Below, piece after piece: positions 8,276 to 17,802 of a stretch of 51,622 bases of DNA. This DNA comes from Pseudomonas sp. CM27 (lineage in GTDB: Bacteria; Pseudomonadota; Gammaproteobacteria; Pseudomonadales; Pseudomonadaceae), in assembly GCF_013179515.1 (NCBI RefSeq), contig NZ_JABMCN010000004.1:1-51622 (forward strand). The letters run 5' to 3'. Both the position numbers and the translations under genes were made by a program. The notes under the pieces are model-generated. The model saw only the letters and a program-made list of their open reading frames with translations. It was not told where the DNA came from and did not search any database. Position 1 is the first letter of the stretch, and every line of letters starts with the position of its first letter.

Positions 8276-11149
8276 ATGTCCCAGTCGCCGTCCCTGCGTC
8301 AACTGCAAGAACTCAACCCTTTCCTGCGTCGCCACCTGGGCCCCGATGCCGCGGAGCAGCAGGCCATGCTCGATGCGCTGGGCATTACCAGTCGCAGTGA
8401 GCTGATCGAGCAGACCGTACCGCCCGATATTCGCCTCAATCGCCCTCTCGACCTGCCGCCGGCGCTGGACGAGCAAGCCGCCCTGGCCAAACTCGCCGGT
8501 TACGCAGAGCAGAACCAGGTCTGGACCAGCCTGATCGGCATGGGCTACCACGGCACCATCACCCCAACCGTGATCCTGCGCAACGTGCTGGAGAACCCGG
8601 GCTGGTACACCGCCTACACCCCCTATCAACCCGAGATCGCCCAAGGCCGGCTCGAGGCGCTGCTGAACTTCCAGCAAATGGTCATCGACCTCACCGGGCT
8701 GGCCCTGGCCAATGCCTCTCTGCTCGACGAAGCCACCGCCGCCGCCGAAGCCATGGCCCTGGCCAAACGGGTGGCGCGCAACAAGAGCAATGCCTTCTTC
8801 GCCGACCAGCACTGCCATCCACAGACCTTGTCGGTACTGAAGACCCGTGCCGAGGGTTTTGGCTTCGAGCTGATCGTCGATTCTGTGGATAACCTTGGCA
8901 AACACGCGGTATTCGGCGCTTTGCTGCAGTATCCCGATACCCACGGCGAAGTGCGCGATCTGCGCCCGCTGATCGACCGGTTGCACGGCCAGCAGGCCCT
9001 GGCCTGCGTCGCTGCCGACCTGCTCAGCCTGGTGGTACTGGCGCCGCCTGGGGAGCTGGGCGCGGATGTGGTACTGGGGTCGACCCAGCGCTTCGGCGTG
9101 CCGATGGGCTACGGCGGCCCCCATGCTGCCTATTTCGCCTGCCGCGACGACTACAAGAGGGCCATGCCCGGGCGCATCATCGGCGTGTCCCGCGATGCGC
9201 GGGGCAACACCGCGCTGCGCATGGCTTTGCAAACGCGTGAGCAGCATATCCGCCGCGAGAAGGCCAACTCCAATATCTGCACGGCCCAGGTGCTGCTGGC
9301 CAATATCGCCGGTTTCTATGCGGTGTACCACGGGCCGCAAGGCCTGCAGCGTATTGCCCAGCGGGTGCATCGGCTGACCTTCATCCTGGCCGCAGGCCTT
9401 GAGGCCAAGGGCATCCAGCGCCTCAACCAGCACTTCTTCGACACCCTTACCGTGGATGTGGGTGGCGCGCAGGCCGCCATCATCGAAAGCGCCGAAGCGG
9501 CGCACATCAATCTGCGCATCCTTGGTCGCGGGCACCTGGGTGTCAGCCTGGACGAAACGTGCAACGAGCAGACGGTGCTGCGCCTGCTGGACATCTTCCT
9601 GGGTGTCGACCACGGCCTGGACATTGCGGCACTCGACCAGCTGGCACTGCCCGAGGGCATCCCGGCCAACCTGGTGCGGCGCACGCCATTGCTCGCCCAC
9701 CCGGTGTTCAACCTGCATCACAGCGAAACCGAGATGCTGCGCTACCTCAAGCAGCTGGAAAACAAGGACCTGGCCCTGAACCAATCGATGATCCCGCTGG
9801 GGTCGTGCACCATGAAACTCAACGCCACCAGCGAGATGATCCCCATTACCTGGCCGGGTTTCGCCCAACTGCACCCGTTTGCCCCGGCGGCCCAGGCTAC
9901 GGGTTACAAGGCGATGATCGACGAGCTGGAAAGCTGGCTGTGTACGATCACCGGTTTCGACGCCATCTGCATGCAGCCCAACTCGGGCGCCCAGGGTGAG
10001 TACGCCGGCCTGATGGCCATCACCCGCTACCACCGCAGCCGCCACCAGCCGCAACGAACCCTGTGCCTGATCCCGTCCTCGGCCCACGGTACCAACCCGG
10101 CTTCGGCGCAAATGGCCGGTATGGAGGTGGTGATCGTCGATTGCGACAACGATGGCAACGTCGACCTGGCCGACCTGAAGGCCAAGGCCCATGCGGCTGG
10201 CGAGCGCTTGTCATGCCTGATGATCACCTATCCGTCGACCCACGGCGTGTACGAAGAGGGCATTCGCGAAATCTGCGAGGTGGTGCATCAGCACGGCGGG
10301 CAGGTGTACATGGACGGCGCCAACCTCAATGCCCAGGTGGGCCTGGCGCGGCCGGCAGACATCGGTGCCGACGTTTCGCACATGAACCTGCACAAGACCT
10401 TCTGCATCCCCCACGGCGGTGGCGGCCCGGGCATGGGGCCAATCGGCATCCGTGCGCACCTAACGCCATTTGTCGCCAGCCACCCGGTGGTACCGGTGCC
10501 GGGCCTGGACCCCAACAACAGCGCGGTCAGCGCCGCACCCTGGGGCAGCGCCAGCATTCTGCCGATCAGCTGGATGTACATTGCCATGATGGGGCCACAG
10601 CTGGCCGATGCCAGCGAAGTGGCGATTCTCTCGGCCAACTACCTGGCCAGCCAGCTGGGTGGCGCCTTCCCGGTGCTCTATCGCGGGCGCAACCAGCGGG
10701 TGGCGCATGAGTGCATCCTCGACCTGCGGCCGTTGAAGGCCTTGACCGGCATCAGCGAGGAGGACGTGGCCAAGCGCCTGATGGACTATGGTTTCCACGC
10801 GCCGACCATGTCATTCCCGGTACCGGGCACGCTGATGGTGGAGCCGACCGAGAGTGAATCGAAGGCCGAGCTGGACCGGTTCGTCGAGGCGATGCTGGCG
10901 ATTCGGGCGGAAATTGCTGAGGTGCAGGAGGGCAACTGGCCAGCGGAGAACAACCCGCTCAAGCATGCGCCGCATACCTTGGCCGATGTGCTGGGGGCGT
11001 GGGAAAGGCCGTATAGCCTGGAGCAGGCGGTGGCGCCCAGTGCTCATGTGCGTCAGCACAAGTACTGGCCGGCGGTGAACCGGGTCGACAATGTGTATGG
11101 GGACAGGAATCTGTTCTGTGCGTGTGTGCCGGTGGAGGCTTATCGCTGA
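8276..11149 (+). CDS. gcvP: GcvP, glycine dehydrogenase (decarboxylating)
   Basis: Large PLP enzyme (957 residues) that decarboxylates glycine and loads the methylamine on GcvH. It has the two homologous halves of the bacterial single-chain P protein. The PLP lysine is Lys707 in [19 protein letters not shown], followed by the glycine-rich loop. The N-terminal half shows FIGMGYHGT-like sequence ([19 protein letters not shown] near residue 85). The start ATG follows AGGAAGAGAGCG. It belongs functionally with gcvT-gcvH just upstream. A perfect palindrome just after the stop separates it from the convergent DUF2388 gene. Confidence 0.97.
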   Translation: MSQSPSLRQLQELNPFLRRHLGPDAAEQQAMLDALGITSRSELIEQTVPPDIRLNRPLDLPPALDEQAALAKLAGYAEQNQVWTSLIGMGYHGTITPTVILRNVLENPGWYTAYTPYQPEIAQGRLEALLNFQQMVIDLTGLALANASLLDEATAAAEAMALAKRVARNKSNAFFADQHCHPQTLSVLKTRAEGFGFELIVDSVDNLGKHAVFGALLQYPDTHGEVRDLRPLIDRLHGQQALACVAADLLSLVVLAPPGELGADVVLGSTQRFGVPMGYGGPHAAYFACRDDYKRAMPGRIIGVSRDARGNTALRMALQTREQHIRREKANSNICTAQVLLANIAGFYAVYHGPQGLQRIAQRVHRLTFILAAGLEAKGIQRLNQHFFDTLTVDVGGAQAAIIESAEAAHINLRILGRGHLGVSLDETCNEQTVLRLLDIFLGVDHGLDIAALDQLALPEGIPANLVRRTPLLAHPVFNLHHSETEMLRYLKQLENKDLALNQSMIPLGSCTMKLNATSEMIPITWPGFAQLHPFAPAAQATGYKAMIDELESWLCTITGFDAICMQPNSGAQGEYAGLMAITRYHRSRHQPQRTLCLIPSSAHGTNPASAQMAGMEVVIVDCDNDGNVDLADLKAKAHAAGERLSCLMITYPSTHGVYEEGIREICEVVHQHGGQVYMDGANLNAQVGLARPADIGADVSHMNLHKTFCIPHGGGGPGMGPIGIRAHLTPFVASHPVVPVPGLDPNNSAVSAAPWGSASILPISWMYIAMMGPQLADASEVAILSANYLASQLGGAFPVLYRGRNQRVAHECILDLRPLKALTGISEEDVAKRLMDYGFHAPTMSFPVPGTLMVEPTESESKAELDRFVEAMLAIRAEIAEVQEGNWPAENNPLKHAPHTLADVLGAWERPYSLEQAVAPSAHVRQHKYWPAVNRVDNVYGDRNLFCACVPVEAYR

Positions 11150-11158
11150 GGATGGTGT

Positions 11159-11190
11159 GGATTCTTCGCGGGCTTGCCCGCGAAGAATCC
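11159..11190. terminator. Palindromic hairpin between convergent gcvP and DUF2388 genes
   Basis: Perfect 15-base arms (11159-11173 and 11176-11190) around a two-base centre, core TTCGCGGGC/GCCCGCGAA. The sequence is REP-derived and symmetrical, so it can fold on transcripts from either side. No clear T-run follows, so Rho-independent termination is plausible but not certain. Confidence 0.6.
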
Positions 11191-11197
11191 AGCGCGG

Positions 11198-11512
11198 TTA
11201 TTCGGCTACCGCGTTCTTGGCCAGGATGGCATTGGCCAGCTCCATGTCGGATGCCTGCATGCCCGGGTTCTCCGCGCGCACCTGGTTCAGCGCCGACTCC
11301 AGGAACGGCCCGCGAATGGCGCCCTCGCTGGCCACGAAGCTGCCGGCGTCATCCTGCGCCGCCATCACCAGCTTGTGATCCCGCGAGGTCAGGTAGCTGG
11401 ATGCGGTAGTGGCACCGGAAGAAATCACGTTACGCCAAAAGGTATCGGCCATGGCCGAGCCAAGAGGCAGCGAAAGCAAGGCAGCGGCGGCGATGGCGGT
11501 TTTGAGACGCAT
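11198..11512 (-). CDS. DUF2388 small secreted protein
   Basis: A 104-residue protein with a clear Sec signal peptide (MRLKTAIAAAALLSLPLGSAMA, cleavage after AMA) and a mature part starting DTFWRNVISSGATTASSYLTS, as in the Pseudomonas DUF2388 family. It ends in a helix-rich region (ELANAILAKNAVAE). It is expected in the periplasm. Function is unknown; the family usually occurs as small stand-alone genes. It is convergent with gcvP and lies 88 bases downstream of the stop of the GspE-like gene on the same strand, so it may be read from that transcript or from its own promoter. Confidence 0.85.
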   Translation of the reverse strand: MRLKTAIAAAALLSLPLGSAMADTFWRNVISSGATTASSYLTSRDHKLVMAAQDDAGSFVASEGAIRGPFLESALNQVRAENPGMQASDMELANAILAKNAVAE

Positions 11513-11600
11513 GTTGAAACACCTCGAAGGGTGAGGGTTGAAGATGCGCGGTTTGATCTTGCTTCAGAGGGCAAGTTCCTTGATTACAAGGGTTTTTTGC

Positions 11601-13286
11601 TCAGGAACAGGCCCGCAGTACTTCCTCCAGCCGGGTCTGCCCGCAGGCCACTTTGGCCTCCCCACAGCTGCGCAAATCGAGCAGCCCATCGGCCACGGCC
11701 TGGCGCCGTAGGGTGGCCAGGTCGCTGCCCGGGCCTATCTGCGCACGCAGGCTGTCGCTGGGCACCAATAGTTCGAACAGCCCCGTGCGGCCATGAAACC
11801 CGGTGCCGCGGCAAGTACGGCATGGCTGGCCGCTGGTTGCCGCCGCATCGCCCCGGCAGTCGGCACACAGCGTGCGCACCAGTCGCTGGGCCATGACCCC
11901 GACCAGCGTTGCCTTGAGCAGGTAGTCGGCAACACCCAGCTCTTGCAGGCGGGTAATCGCCGCGCAGGCGTCGTTGGTATGCAGGGTCGACAGTACCAGG
12001 TGACCGGTCAGCGCTGCCTGTACCGCCACCAGAGCGGTTTCGCGGTCGCGAATTTCGCCGATCATGATGATATCCGGGTCCTGGCGCAGCATCGCCCGCA
12101 CACCGCTGGCAAACGTAAGGTCCAGGGTGGGCTGGACCTGCAGCTGGTTGAAGGCGGGCTCCAGGCGCTCGATCGGGTCCTCTATGGTGCACAGGTTGAC
12201 CTGCGGCGTGGCCAGCAGCTTGAGGCTGGCATACAGCGTGCTGGTCTTGCCGGAGCCGGTGGGCCCGGTCACCAGGATGATGCCCTGGCGCTGGCGCAGC
12301 AGGTCGTGCCACCGGGCCAGTTGTTGCCCTTGCAGGCCGAGCCGGTCAAAGCCCACCTGCAGTTGTTGCGGGTCGAACAGGCGCAGCACCAGCTTTTCAC
12401 CAAACGGGGTTGGCAGGGTCGATAGCCGCAGCTCCACTTCGCCGCCATCTTGCAGCCGGCTTTGCAGCCGGCCGTCTTGTGGCCGGCGCTTTTCCGCTAC
12501 ATCCATCCGGCCAAGGTGTTTCAGGCGGCTGACCAATGCCAGGGTCACCCCGGCGGGGAAGGCGTACACGTTATGCAGCACGCCGTCGATGCGGTAGCGC
12601 AGCTGGCCCTGCTCGCGGCGCGGTTCCAGGTGGATATCGCTGGCGCGCTGCTCGATGGCGTACTGCAGCAGCCAGTCGACGATATGCACGATGTGCGCGT
12701 CGTCCGCGCTGGCTTCGGCCTGGCGCTTGCCCAGCTCCAGCAGCTGTTCGAGTTCGCCAAGGCTGGCCGATTGCTGGTGTTGCGCACCTTTTACCGACTG
12801 GGCCAGACGGGAGAACGACTGCGCTGACTGGCGCAGTTGCAGTGGGCTGGCCAGGACACGACGGATCGGCCGCCCCAGGCTGCGGGCCAGGTCGGCCTGC
12901 CAGTCCTGCTGGTAGGGCTGGGCACTGGCGACCGTAACGCTGGATGGGTCGGCAGCGACGATGAGGATGCCATGGCGCTGGGCGAACGCCGGGGAGATCA
13001 GACCCGCGACCTGGGGCAGGTCGAGTTGCAGGGGGTCGATGCGCAGGTAGGGCTGGCCGACCTTGCCGGCCAACCATTGGCAGAGGTACTCCAGGTCCAG
13101 GGGGTGGCCAGGGTCCTGGCGGTTTTCAAGGTGGCAGGCGGCAATTTGCTCGAGGGGGTGGCAGGCTGGCTTGGCTGCGGCGTGTTCGAGCACGTGCAGG
13201 GTGTCGTTGGCGTGCAGGTGCTGATCAGCCAGCAGCGCTTCGAGGACGCGCTTGAGGTCGAGTGCCGGGTTGTCGGGGGTATGCAT
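11601..13286 (-). CDS. GspE/PilB-type secretion ATPase, orphan
   Basis: Cytoplasmic hexameric ATPase of the type II secretion / type IV pilus assembly family (561 residues). A T2SSE N-terminal domain covers about residues 50-150. The catalytic core has SDIHLEPRREQGQLRYRIDG (C2-type domain, about 230-250), Walker A GPTGSGKT near 341-349, the Asp box TIEDPIE, Walker B DIIMIGEIRD near 401-412 and the His box LSTLHTNDA. A tetracysteine zinc motif CADC...CRTC lies at about 470-490, typical of GspE. No pseudopilin, secretin or GspF gene is in the window, so its partner system must be elsewhere. ATPase identity is secure; the process served is unknown. Confidence 0.88.
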   Translation of the reverse strand: MHTPDNPALDLKRVLEALLADQHLHANDTLHVLEHAAAKPACHPLEQIAACHLENRQDPGHPLDLEYLCQWLAGKVGQPYLRIDPLQLDLPQVAGLISPAFAQRHGILIVAADPSSVTVASAQPYQQDWQADLARSLGRPIRRVLASPLQLRQSAQSFSRLAQSVKGAQHQQSASLGELEQLLELGKRQAEASADDAHIVHIVDWLLQYAIEQRASDIHLEPRREQGQLRYRIDGVLHNVYAFPAGVTLALVSRLKHLGRMDVAEKRRPQDGRLQSRLQDGGEVELRLSTLPTPFGEKLVLRLFDPQQLQVGFDRLGLQGQQLARWHDLLRQRQGIILVTGPTGSGKTSTLYASLKLLATPQVNLCTIEDPIERLEPAFNQLQVQPTLDLTFASGVRAMLRQDPDIIMIGEIRDRETALVAVQAALTGHLVLSTLHTNDACAAITRLQELGVADYLLKATLVGVMAQRLVRTLCADCRGDAAATSGQPCRTCRGTGFHGRTGLFELLVPSDSLRAQIGPGSDLATLRRQAVADGLLDLRSCGEAKVACGQTRLEEVLRACS

Positions 13287-13386
13287 GATTGGCGTCCGTG
13301 CCTGATGGAAGTGCTGAGCAAGGCTAGCCCGGACGGGGGAGGGTTACCGCGAAAGTTAAGTTTCGAAATCTTGCTGTGCCTGTGCC

Positions 13387-13469
13387 GGCCTCTTCGCGGG
13401 CAAGCCCGTCCTCATAGAAGTGCATATAACTTACTGATTTAGAAGGGACCCTGTGGGAGCGGGCGCGCC
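13387..13469. repeat. Degenerate or interrupted REP
   Basis: A REP head, GGCCTCTTCGCGGGCAAGCC (from 13387), and a REP tail, CCCTGTGGGAGCGGGCGCGC (from 13449), occur about 40 AT-richer bases apart, but in an arrangement that does not form the usual facing pair. This looks like a decayed element upstream of the GspE-like gene. The rest of the 13287-13554 gap holds only a short GCCCA/TGGGC dyad (13526-13542) downstream of the CYTH gene. Confidence 0.45.
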
Positions 13470-13554
13470 GGCTCCCAGAGGTTACGCGGAGCGCCCAGCA
13501 TCAGTTCTCTGGGCGACAGCGCAGCCCAATGAGCTGGGCAATCTCCTACAGGGA

Positions 13555-14931
13555 TCAGCCCTTGAGCAGGTGCTTCCAGCCGCGGCTCTGATCGACTGCA
13601 CGCGCCTGGTCGATGCGCGCCTCAAGCAGTTCGTTGGGCTCTTCACCCAGCGGCGATTCCGCCAGCTCGTGGAGTTTTTTCAGGTCGCCATACAGGCGGT
13701 CCATCTGTGGTGCTTCGAGCACTTGGCGGGCATGGTGCAGCCAGGCCAGCAACTGCTCGATACGTGGCAGCTGCTCGGCCAGGTCTTCCGGGCGCTGGGT
13801 GTACAACGGCAGCTTCAATGCACGGCCTTCTTCGCCCAGCAGGTGCGCCAGCCAGTTGGCCAGCTGCGCCTTGCCCTGACGTTCGCCGCGGCCCTTGCGG
13901 TCCACGGTCCAGGCTCGGGCCAGCAGCCAGCGCGAGGTTTCCAGCGAGAACTGGCCCCAGCGCACATCTTCCAGCTCTTCGGCAAACTGCTCGGGGGCGG
14001 CGCGGCGGATGTCTTCGTCATCGTTACCGGCCTGCACCAGCGGGCGCCAGTCTTCGAGCAAGGCGTCGAGGCTGCTGCGCAGGTCGCGGGTGGTGGCACG
14101 TGGCGCGGCCTGGCCCAGGCTGGCGGTGAGCGCCCGCAGCTCGCTCAGGCAATCGACCCAGTCTTGCAGCAGACGCCAGTGGCCGTTGTGGCGGTATTGC
14201 TCGGCCAGGCGCTGGCTGCTGGCCAACAGTTGCCAGGCCACCGCAGCGTAGGCGTCGTCCAAGGCCATTTCGGCGTCCAGCTCGGTGCTGGGCAGGCCCA
14301 GCTCGTAGCTGTCCGGCTGCAGCAGGCGGTAGCCACGCTCGGCCTTGCTGATGTCGCAGGGCATCAGCGGCAGGCTGGCGGCCAGCTCGGCGGCCAGCTC
14401 CAGCAGGGCTTGCGGCTCACCTTCGCGCAGTTCCAGCTCCAGCTCGCAAATCTCTTCCTTGCGCTTGCCGGCGATGACGAAGCCTTGGTCCAGCGCAGCT
14501 TCGATCACCACTTTGCTCTTGCCACGGCCCCAGGCGATTTCGGCGAATTCACGGGTGAAATCGGTGCTGAACAGCGGCTTGATGGTTTTCTTGTCCAGGT
14601 CGGCCAGCTGCTCGGGCCAGCAGGTGGCGTCGAGTTTCTTCAGGTCGAGCTTGGCCTTGTCCAGCTGCCATTCATGTTCCTGGCGTACGGACAGACCGGC
14701 CACGCTCTGGCCACGGCACTTCAAGGTCTGGATGATGACTTCGCCATCGCGGCGCAGGCGCAGGGCGACGCGGGCTGCAGAAAGCTCGCGCTCGGGGGTG
14801 TCGAAGTACTGGTTGGTCAGTTCGCGGGTCTGCCAGCCGGACTTGTTGCGCTTTTTCAGCAGAGGGTGCTCGCGCAAGGCGGCAAGGGTCTCGCGACTGG
14901 CGCGGAGCTTGAGTTCGGTTTCTTTGTGCAT
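13555..14931 (-). CDS. CYTH-CHAD domain protein (inorganic triphosphatase family)
   Basis: Two-domain cytoplasmic protein of 458 residues. The N-terminal CYTH domain (about 1-200) opens with the ExExK signature ETELKL at residues 4-9 and has the acidic and basic tunnel strands RVALRLRRDGEVIIQTLKCR, KSKVVIEAALDQG and CELELELREG. Known members hydrolyse inorganic triphosphate with a divalent metal. The C-terminal CHAD domain (about 220-450) is helical; CHAD domains bind polyphosphate. The ATG at 14931 is chosen; a GTG one codon upstream is the alternative, and neither has a strong Shine-Dalgarno. It is divergent from argE across 144 bases. Activity on triphosphate or thiamine triphosphate is inferred. 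Confidence 0.88.
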   Translation of the reverse strand: MHKETELKLRASRETLAALREHPLLKKRNKSGWQTRELTNQYFDTPERELSAARVALRLRRDGEVIIQTLKCRGQSVAGLSVRQEHEWQLDKAKLDLKKLDATCWPEQLADLDKKTIKPLFSTDFTREFAEIAWGRGKSKVVIEAALDQGFVIAGKRKEEICELELELREGEPQALLELAAELAASLPLMPCDISKAERGYRLLQPDSYELGLPSTELDAEMALDDAYAAVAWQLLASSQRLAEQYRHNGHWRLLQDWVDCLSELRALTASLGQAAPRATTRDLRSSLDALLEDWRPLVQAGNDDEDIRRAAPEQFAEELEDVRWGQFSLETSRWLLARAWTVDRKGRGERQGKAQLANWLAHLLGEEGRALKLPLYTQRPEDLAEQLPRIEQLLAWLHHARQVLEAPQMDRLYGDLKKLHELAESPLGEEPNELLEARIDQARAVDQSRGWKHLLKG

Positions 14932-15018
14932 CACAGACTCGAAGGAGGGGGCGTGGTTGCCAAGGAGTTTACAGCAGTCGGCTGTCGACTGTTGGATCGT
15001 GGTCGATTGTTCGCGGGG

Positions 15019-15049
15019 TTGTCCTGCGAATGGACGGCATTGTTATGAT
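15019..15049 (+). promoter_or_regulatory. Possible sigma-70 promoter of argE
   Basis: TATGAT at 15044-15049 is a good -10 match 27 bases before the argE start. TTGTCC at 15019-15024 could be the -35 but with 19-base spacing. It lies in the divergent gap between the CYTH-CHAD gene and argE. Confidence 0.35.
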
Positions 15050-15075
15050 GGGTAACGCTTCCGAGGAGTACGCGC

Positions 15076-16218
15076 ATGCCGTTGCCGACGCTGAAAGACC
15101 AGTTTGCCGCCTTGATCGCCGCGCCTTCGGTCAGTTGCACCCAGCCCGCGCTCGACCAGTCCAACCGCCAGGTCATCGACCTGCTGGCCGGCTGGCTGGG
15201 CGACCTGGGGTTCGCCTGCGATATCCAGCAGGTCAGCCCCGGCAAGTTCAACCTGCTGGCCAGCCGTGGCAGCGGCCCGGGTGGCCTGGTGCTGGCCGGG
15301 CACAGTGACACCGTGCCCTATGACGACCAGCTGTGGGCCAGCGACCCACTGAAGCTGACCGAGGCCGATGGCCGCTGGATCGGCCTGGGCAGCTGCGACA
15401 TGAAGGGCTTCTTCGCGCTGGTCATCGAAGCGGTCATTCCGTTGCTGGAGCACGATTTCAAGCAGCCGCTGCTGATCCTCGCCACCTGCGATGAAGAAAG
15501 TTCCATGTCCGGCGCCCGTGCCCTGGCGGAGGCCGGCCAGCCGCTGGGCCGCGCGGCGGTGATTGGCGAGCCTACCGGGTTGCGGCCGATCCGCATGCAC
15601 AAGGGCATCCTCATGGACCGCATCGATATCCTCGGGCGCAGCGGCCATTCGTCGGACCCAAGCCTGGGCCGCAGCGCGATGGAGGCCATGCACGCGGTGA
15701 TGGCCGAGCTGATGGGCCTGCGCCAGCAATGGCAGGAAAACTACAGCAACCCGCAGTTCAGCGTGCCAACCCCTACCCTGAACTTCGGCTGCATCCACGG
15801 CGGTGACAACCCCAACCGCATCTGTGGCCAGTGCGCCCTGGAATTCGACCTGCGCCCGCTGCCAGGCATGGATGTGGAGCAATTGCGCGCGGCCATCCGC
15901 GAAAAACTGCGGCCCGTAGCCGAGCGCCATGAAGTGCGTATCGACTACGCGCCGCTGTTCCCGGAGGTGCCCGCGTTCGAGCAAGCCGCCGACGCCGAGC
16001 TGGTGCAGGTGGCAGAACGCCTGACCGGCCATCGCGCCGAAGCGGTAGCGTTCGGCACCGAAGCGCCTTATCTTCAGCAGCTGGGCTGCCAGACCATCGT
16101 GCTGGGCCCTGGCGACATCGCCTGTGCCCACCAGCCCGGCGAATACCTGGAAATGTCACGAATCGAGCCTACCGTGCGTCTATTGCGTGACCTGATCCGG
16201 CACTATTGCCTGCACTAA
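15076..16218 (+). CDS. argE: ArgE, acetylornithine deacetylase
   Basis: M20-family dizinc deacylase (380 residues) that releases ornithine from N-acetylornithine. The metal-site segments are present in order: His76 and Asp78 in LAGHSDTVPYDDQ, Asp in GLGSCDMKGFFAL near residue 108, the Glu pair in ATCDEESSMSGAR near 138-142, and the C-terminal FGTEAPYLQQLG and ACAHQPGEYLEMS. A GAGGAG ribosome site is 8 bases before the ATG. argA follows after 124 bases on the same strand, consistent with a joint arginine supply function. Pseudomonas often also has the ArgJ recycling route, so this may be auxiliary. Confidence 0.94.
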   Translation: MPLPTLKDQFAALIAAPSVSCTQPALDQSNRQVIDLLAGWLGDLGFACDIQQVSPGKFNLLASRGSGPGGLVLAGHSDTVPYDDQLWASDPLKLTEADGRWIGLGSCDMKGFFALVIEAVIPLLEHDFKQPLLILATCDEESSMSGARALAEAGQPLGRAAVIGEPTGLRPIRMHKGILMDRIDILGRSGHSSDPSLGRSAMEAMHAVMAELMGLRQQWQENYSNPQFSVPTPTLNFGCIHGGDNPNRICGQCALEFDLRPLPGMDVEQLRAAIREKLRPVAERHEVRIDYAPLFPEVPAFEQAADAELVQVAERLTGHRAEAVAFGTEAPYLQQLGCQTIVLGPGDIACAHQPGEYLEMSRIEPTVRLLRDLIRHYCLH

Positions 16219-16342
16219 ACGTCAATCAAGTTGATTCGTTCCTGCCTAGAGGAGACCGCGCGTGACCGCAAGCCTGTTCCGACGATGATCCTGAACGCCC
16301 CCTGTATCGCCGTTCTCCGTCCACTTATCCACAGGCCCTGTC

Positions 16343-17641
16343 ATGCCCGACTACGTCAACTGGCTGCGTCATGCCTCCCCGTACATCAATGCCCATCGCG
16401 ACTGCACCTTCGTGGTCATGCTCCCTGGCGATGGGGTGGAACACCCTAATTTCGGCAATATCGTTCACGACCTGGTGCTGCTGCACAGCCTTGGCGTGCG
16501 GCTGGTGCTGGTGCACGGCTCGCGCCCGCAGATCGAAAGCCGTCTGGCTGATCGCGGCCTCACGCCGCACTACCACCATGGCCTGCGCATCACCGATGCC
16601 GCCACCCTGGACTGCGTGATCGATGCCGTCGGCGCCCTGCGCCTGGCCATCGAGGCGCGCCTGTCGATGGACATCGCTGCCTCGCCGATGCAGGGCTCGC
16701 GGCTGCGCGTGGCGTCTGGCAACCTGGTCACGGCGCGGCCGATCGGCGTGCTCGAAGGGGTGGACTACCACCACACCGGCGAAGTGCGCCGGGTCGACCG
16801 CAAGGGCATCAGCCGCCTGCTCGACGAGCGCTCCATCGTGCTGCTGTCGCCGCTGGGCTATTCGCCCACCGGAGAAATCTTCAACCTGGCCTGCGAAGAC
16901 GTGGCCACCCGTGCCGCCATCGAACTGGGCGCCGACAAGCTGCTGCTGTTCGGCGCCGAACCGGGCCTGTTGGACGCCGACGGCAAGCTGGTGCGCGAGC
17001 TGCGCCCGCAGCAGGTTGCGCCGCACTTGAAGCGTCTGGGCAGCGACTACCAGGGCGAATTGCTGGATGCCGCCGCCGAGGCCTGCAAAGGCGGCGTGGC
17101 GCGCAGCCATATCGTCAGCTATGCCGAGGACGGTGCCTTGTTGACCGAGCTGTTCACCCGTGGCGGTGGCGGCACACTGGTGTCGCAGGAGCAGTTCGAA
17201 GTGGTGCGCGAGGCGACCATCGAGGATGTCGGCGGCTTGCTGGACCTGATCAGCCCGCTGGAAGAGCAGGGCATCCTGGTGCGCCGCTCGCGCGAGGTGC
17301 TGGAGCGCGAGATCGAACAGTTCAGCGTGGTCGAGCGCGAAGGCATGATCATCGCCTGTGCGGCGTTGTACCCGATTGCCGATTCCGAGGCCGGTGAGCT
17401 GGCGTGCCTGGCGGTGAACCCGGAATACCGCCATGGTGGGCGTGGGGATGAACTGCTGGAGCGTATCGAAAGCCGGGCGCGGCAGATGGGCTTGAATACC
17501 CTGTTCGTGCTGACGACGCGCACGGCGCACTGGTTCCGCGAACGCGGGTTTGCGCCCAGTGGTGTGGAACGGCTGCCGGCGGCGCGGGCTTCGCTGTACA
17601 ACTACCAGCGCAATTCGAAGATTTTCGAGAAGTCTTTGTAA
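16343..17641 (+). CDS. argA: ArgA, N-acetylglutamate synthase
   Basis: First enzyme of arginine synthesis, acetylating glutamate with acetyl-CoA (432 residues). It has the classical two-domain form. An amino-acid-kinase-like N-terminal domain (about 20-290; GVRLVLVHGSRPQIESRL near 50) binds the feedback inhibitor arginine. The C-terminal GNAT domain has the acetyl-CoA loop ACLAVNPEYRHGGRGDELL at about 354-372 and ends FRERGFAPSGVERLP. Start ATG at 16343 has only a weak upstream purine run. It follows argE and is closed by a REP pair downstream. Confidence 0.96.
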   Translation: MPDYVNWLRHASPYINAHRDCTFVVMLPGDGVEHPNFGNIVHDLVLLHSLGVRLVLVHGSRPQIESRLADRGLTPHYHHGLRITDAATLDCVIDAVGALRLAIEARLSMDIAASPMQGSRLRVASGNLVTARPIGVLEGVDYHHTGEVRRVDRKGISRLLDERSIVLLSPLGYSPTGEIFNLACEDVATRAAIELGADKLLLFGAEPGLLDADGKLVRELRPQQVAPHLKRLGSDYQGELLDAAAEACKGGVARSHIVSYAEDGALLTELFTRGGGGTLVSQEQFEVVREATIEDVGGLLDLISPLEEQGILVRRSREVLEREIEQFSVVEREGMIIACAALYPIADSEAGELACLAVNPEYRHGGRGDELLERIESRARQMGLNTLFVLTTRTAHWFRERGFAPSGVERLPAARASLYNYQRNSKIFEKSL

Positions 17642-17650
17642 ACCTTTACT

Positions 17651-17743
17651 GGCCCTATCGCCGGCAAGCCAGCTCCCACAGGTACTGCACAGCCTTCAAA
17701 GCTGGCCTCTACCTGTGGGAGCTGGCTTGCCGGCGATAGGGCC
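17651..17743. repeat. REP inverted pair after argA
   Basis: Perfect 34-base inverted arms (17651-17684 and 17710-17743), the longest in the window, of the ATCGCCGGCAAGCCAGCTCC class, around a 25-base centre. They sit between convergent argA and the glutamylpolyamine synthetase gene. Confidence 0.92.
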
Positions 17744-17771
17744 GGTACAGCCGGTGCATTCCCCAGAATGA

Positions 17772-17799
17772 AAAACGCCGCCCTTGTGGGCGGCGTTTT
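17772..17799. terminator. Bidirectional Rho-independent terminator
   Basis: AAAACGCCGCCC (17772-17783) pairs perfectly with GGGCGGCGTTTT (17788-17799) over a TTGT loop. The A/T ends give a U-tract in either direction, so it can end both argA and the convergent glutamine-synthetase-family gene whose stop is at 17803. Confidence 0.9.
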
Positions 17800-17802
17800 C
17801 AT

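Noticed and set aside
8168-10192. Long open frame (674 codons) on the minus strand inside gcvP
   Set aside because: It lies wholly antisense to a conserved enzyme, has a His/Gln-rich composition typical of reverse-frame GC-rich DNA, and no recognisable motif.
13453-15048. Plus-strand frame (531 codons) over the CYTH-CHAD gene
   Set aside because: The opposite strand encodes a protein with the ExExK motif and CHAD domain; the plus frame shows only Gln/Leu-rich shadow sequence.
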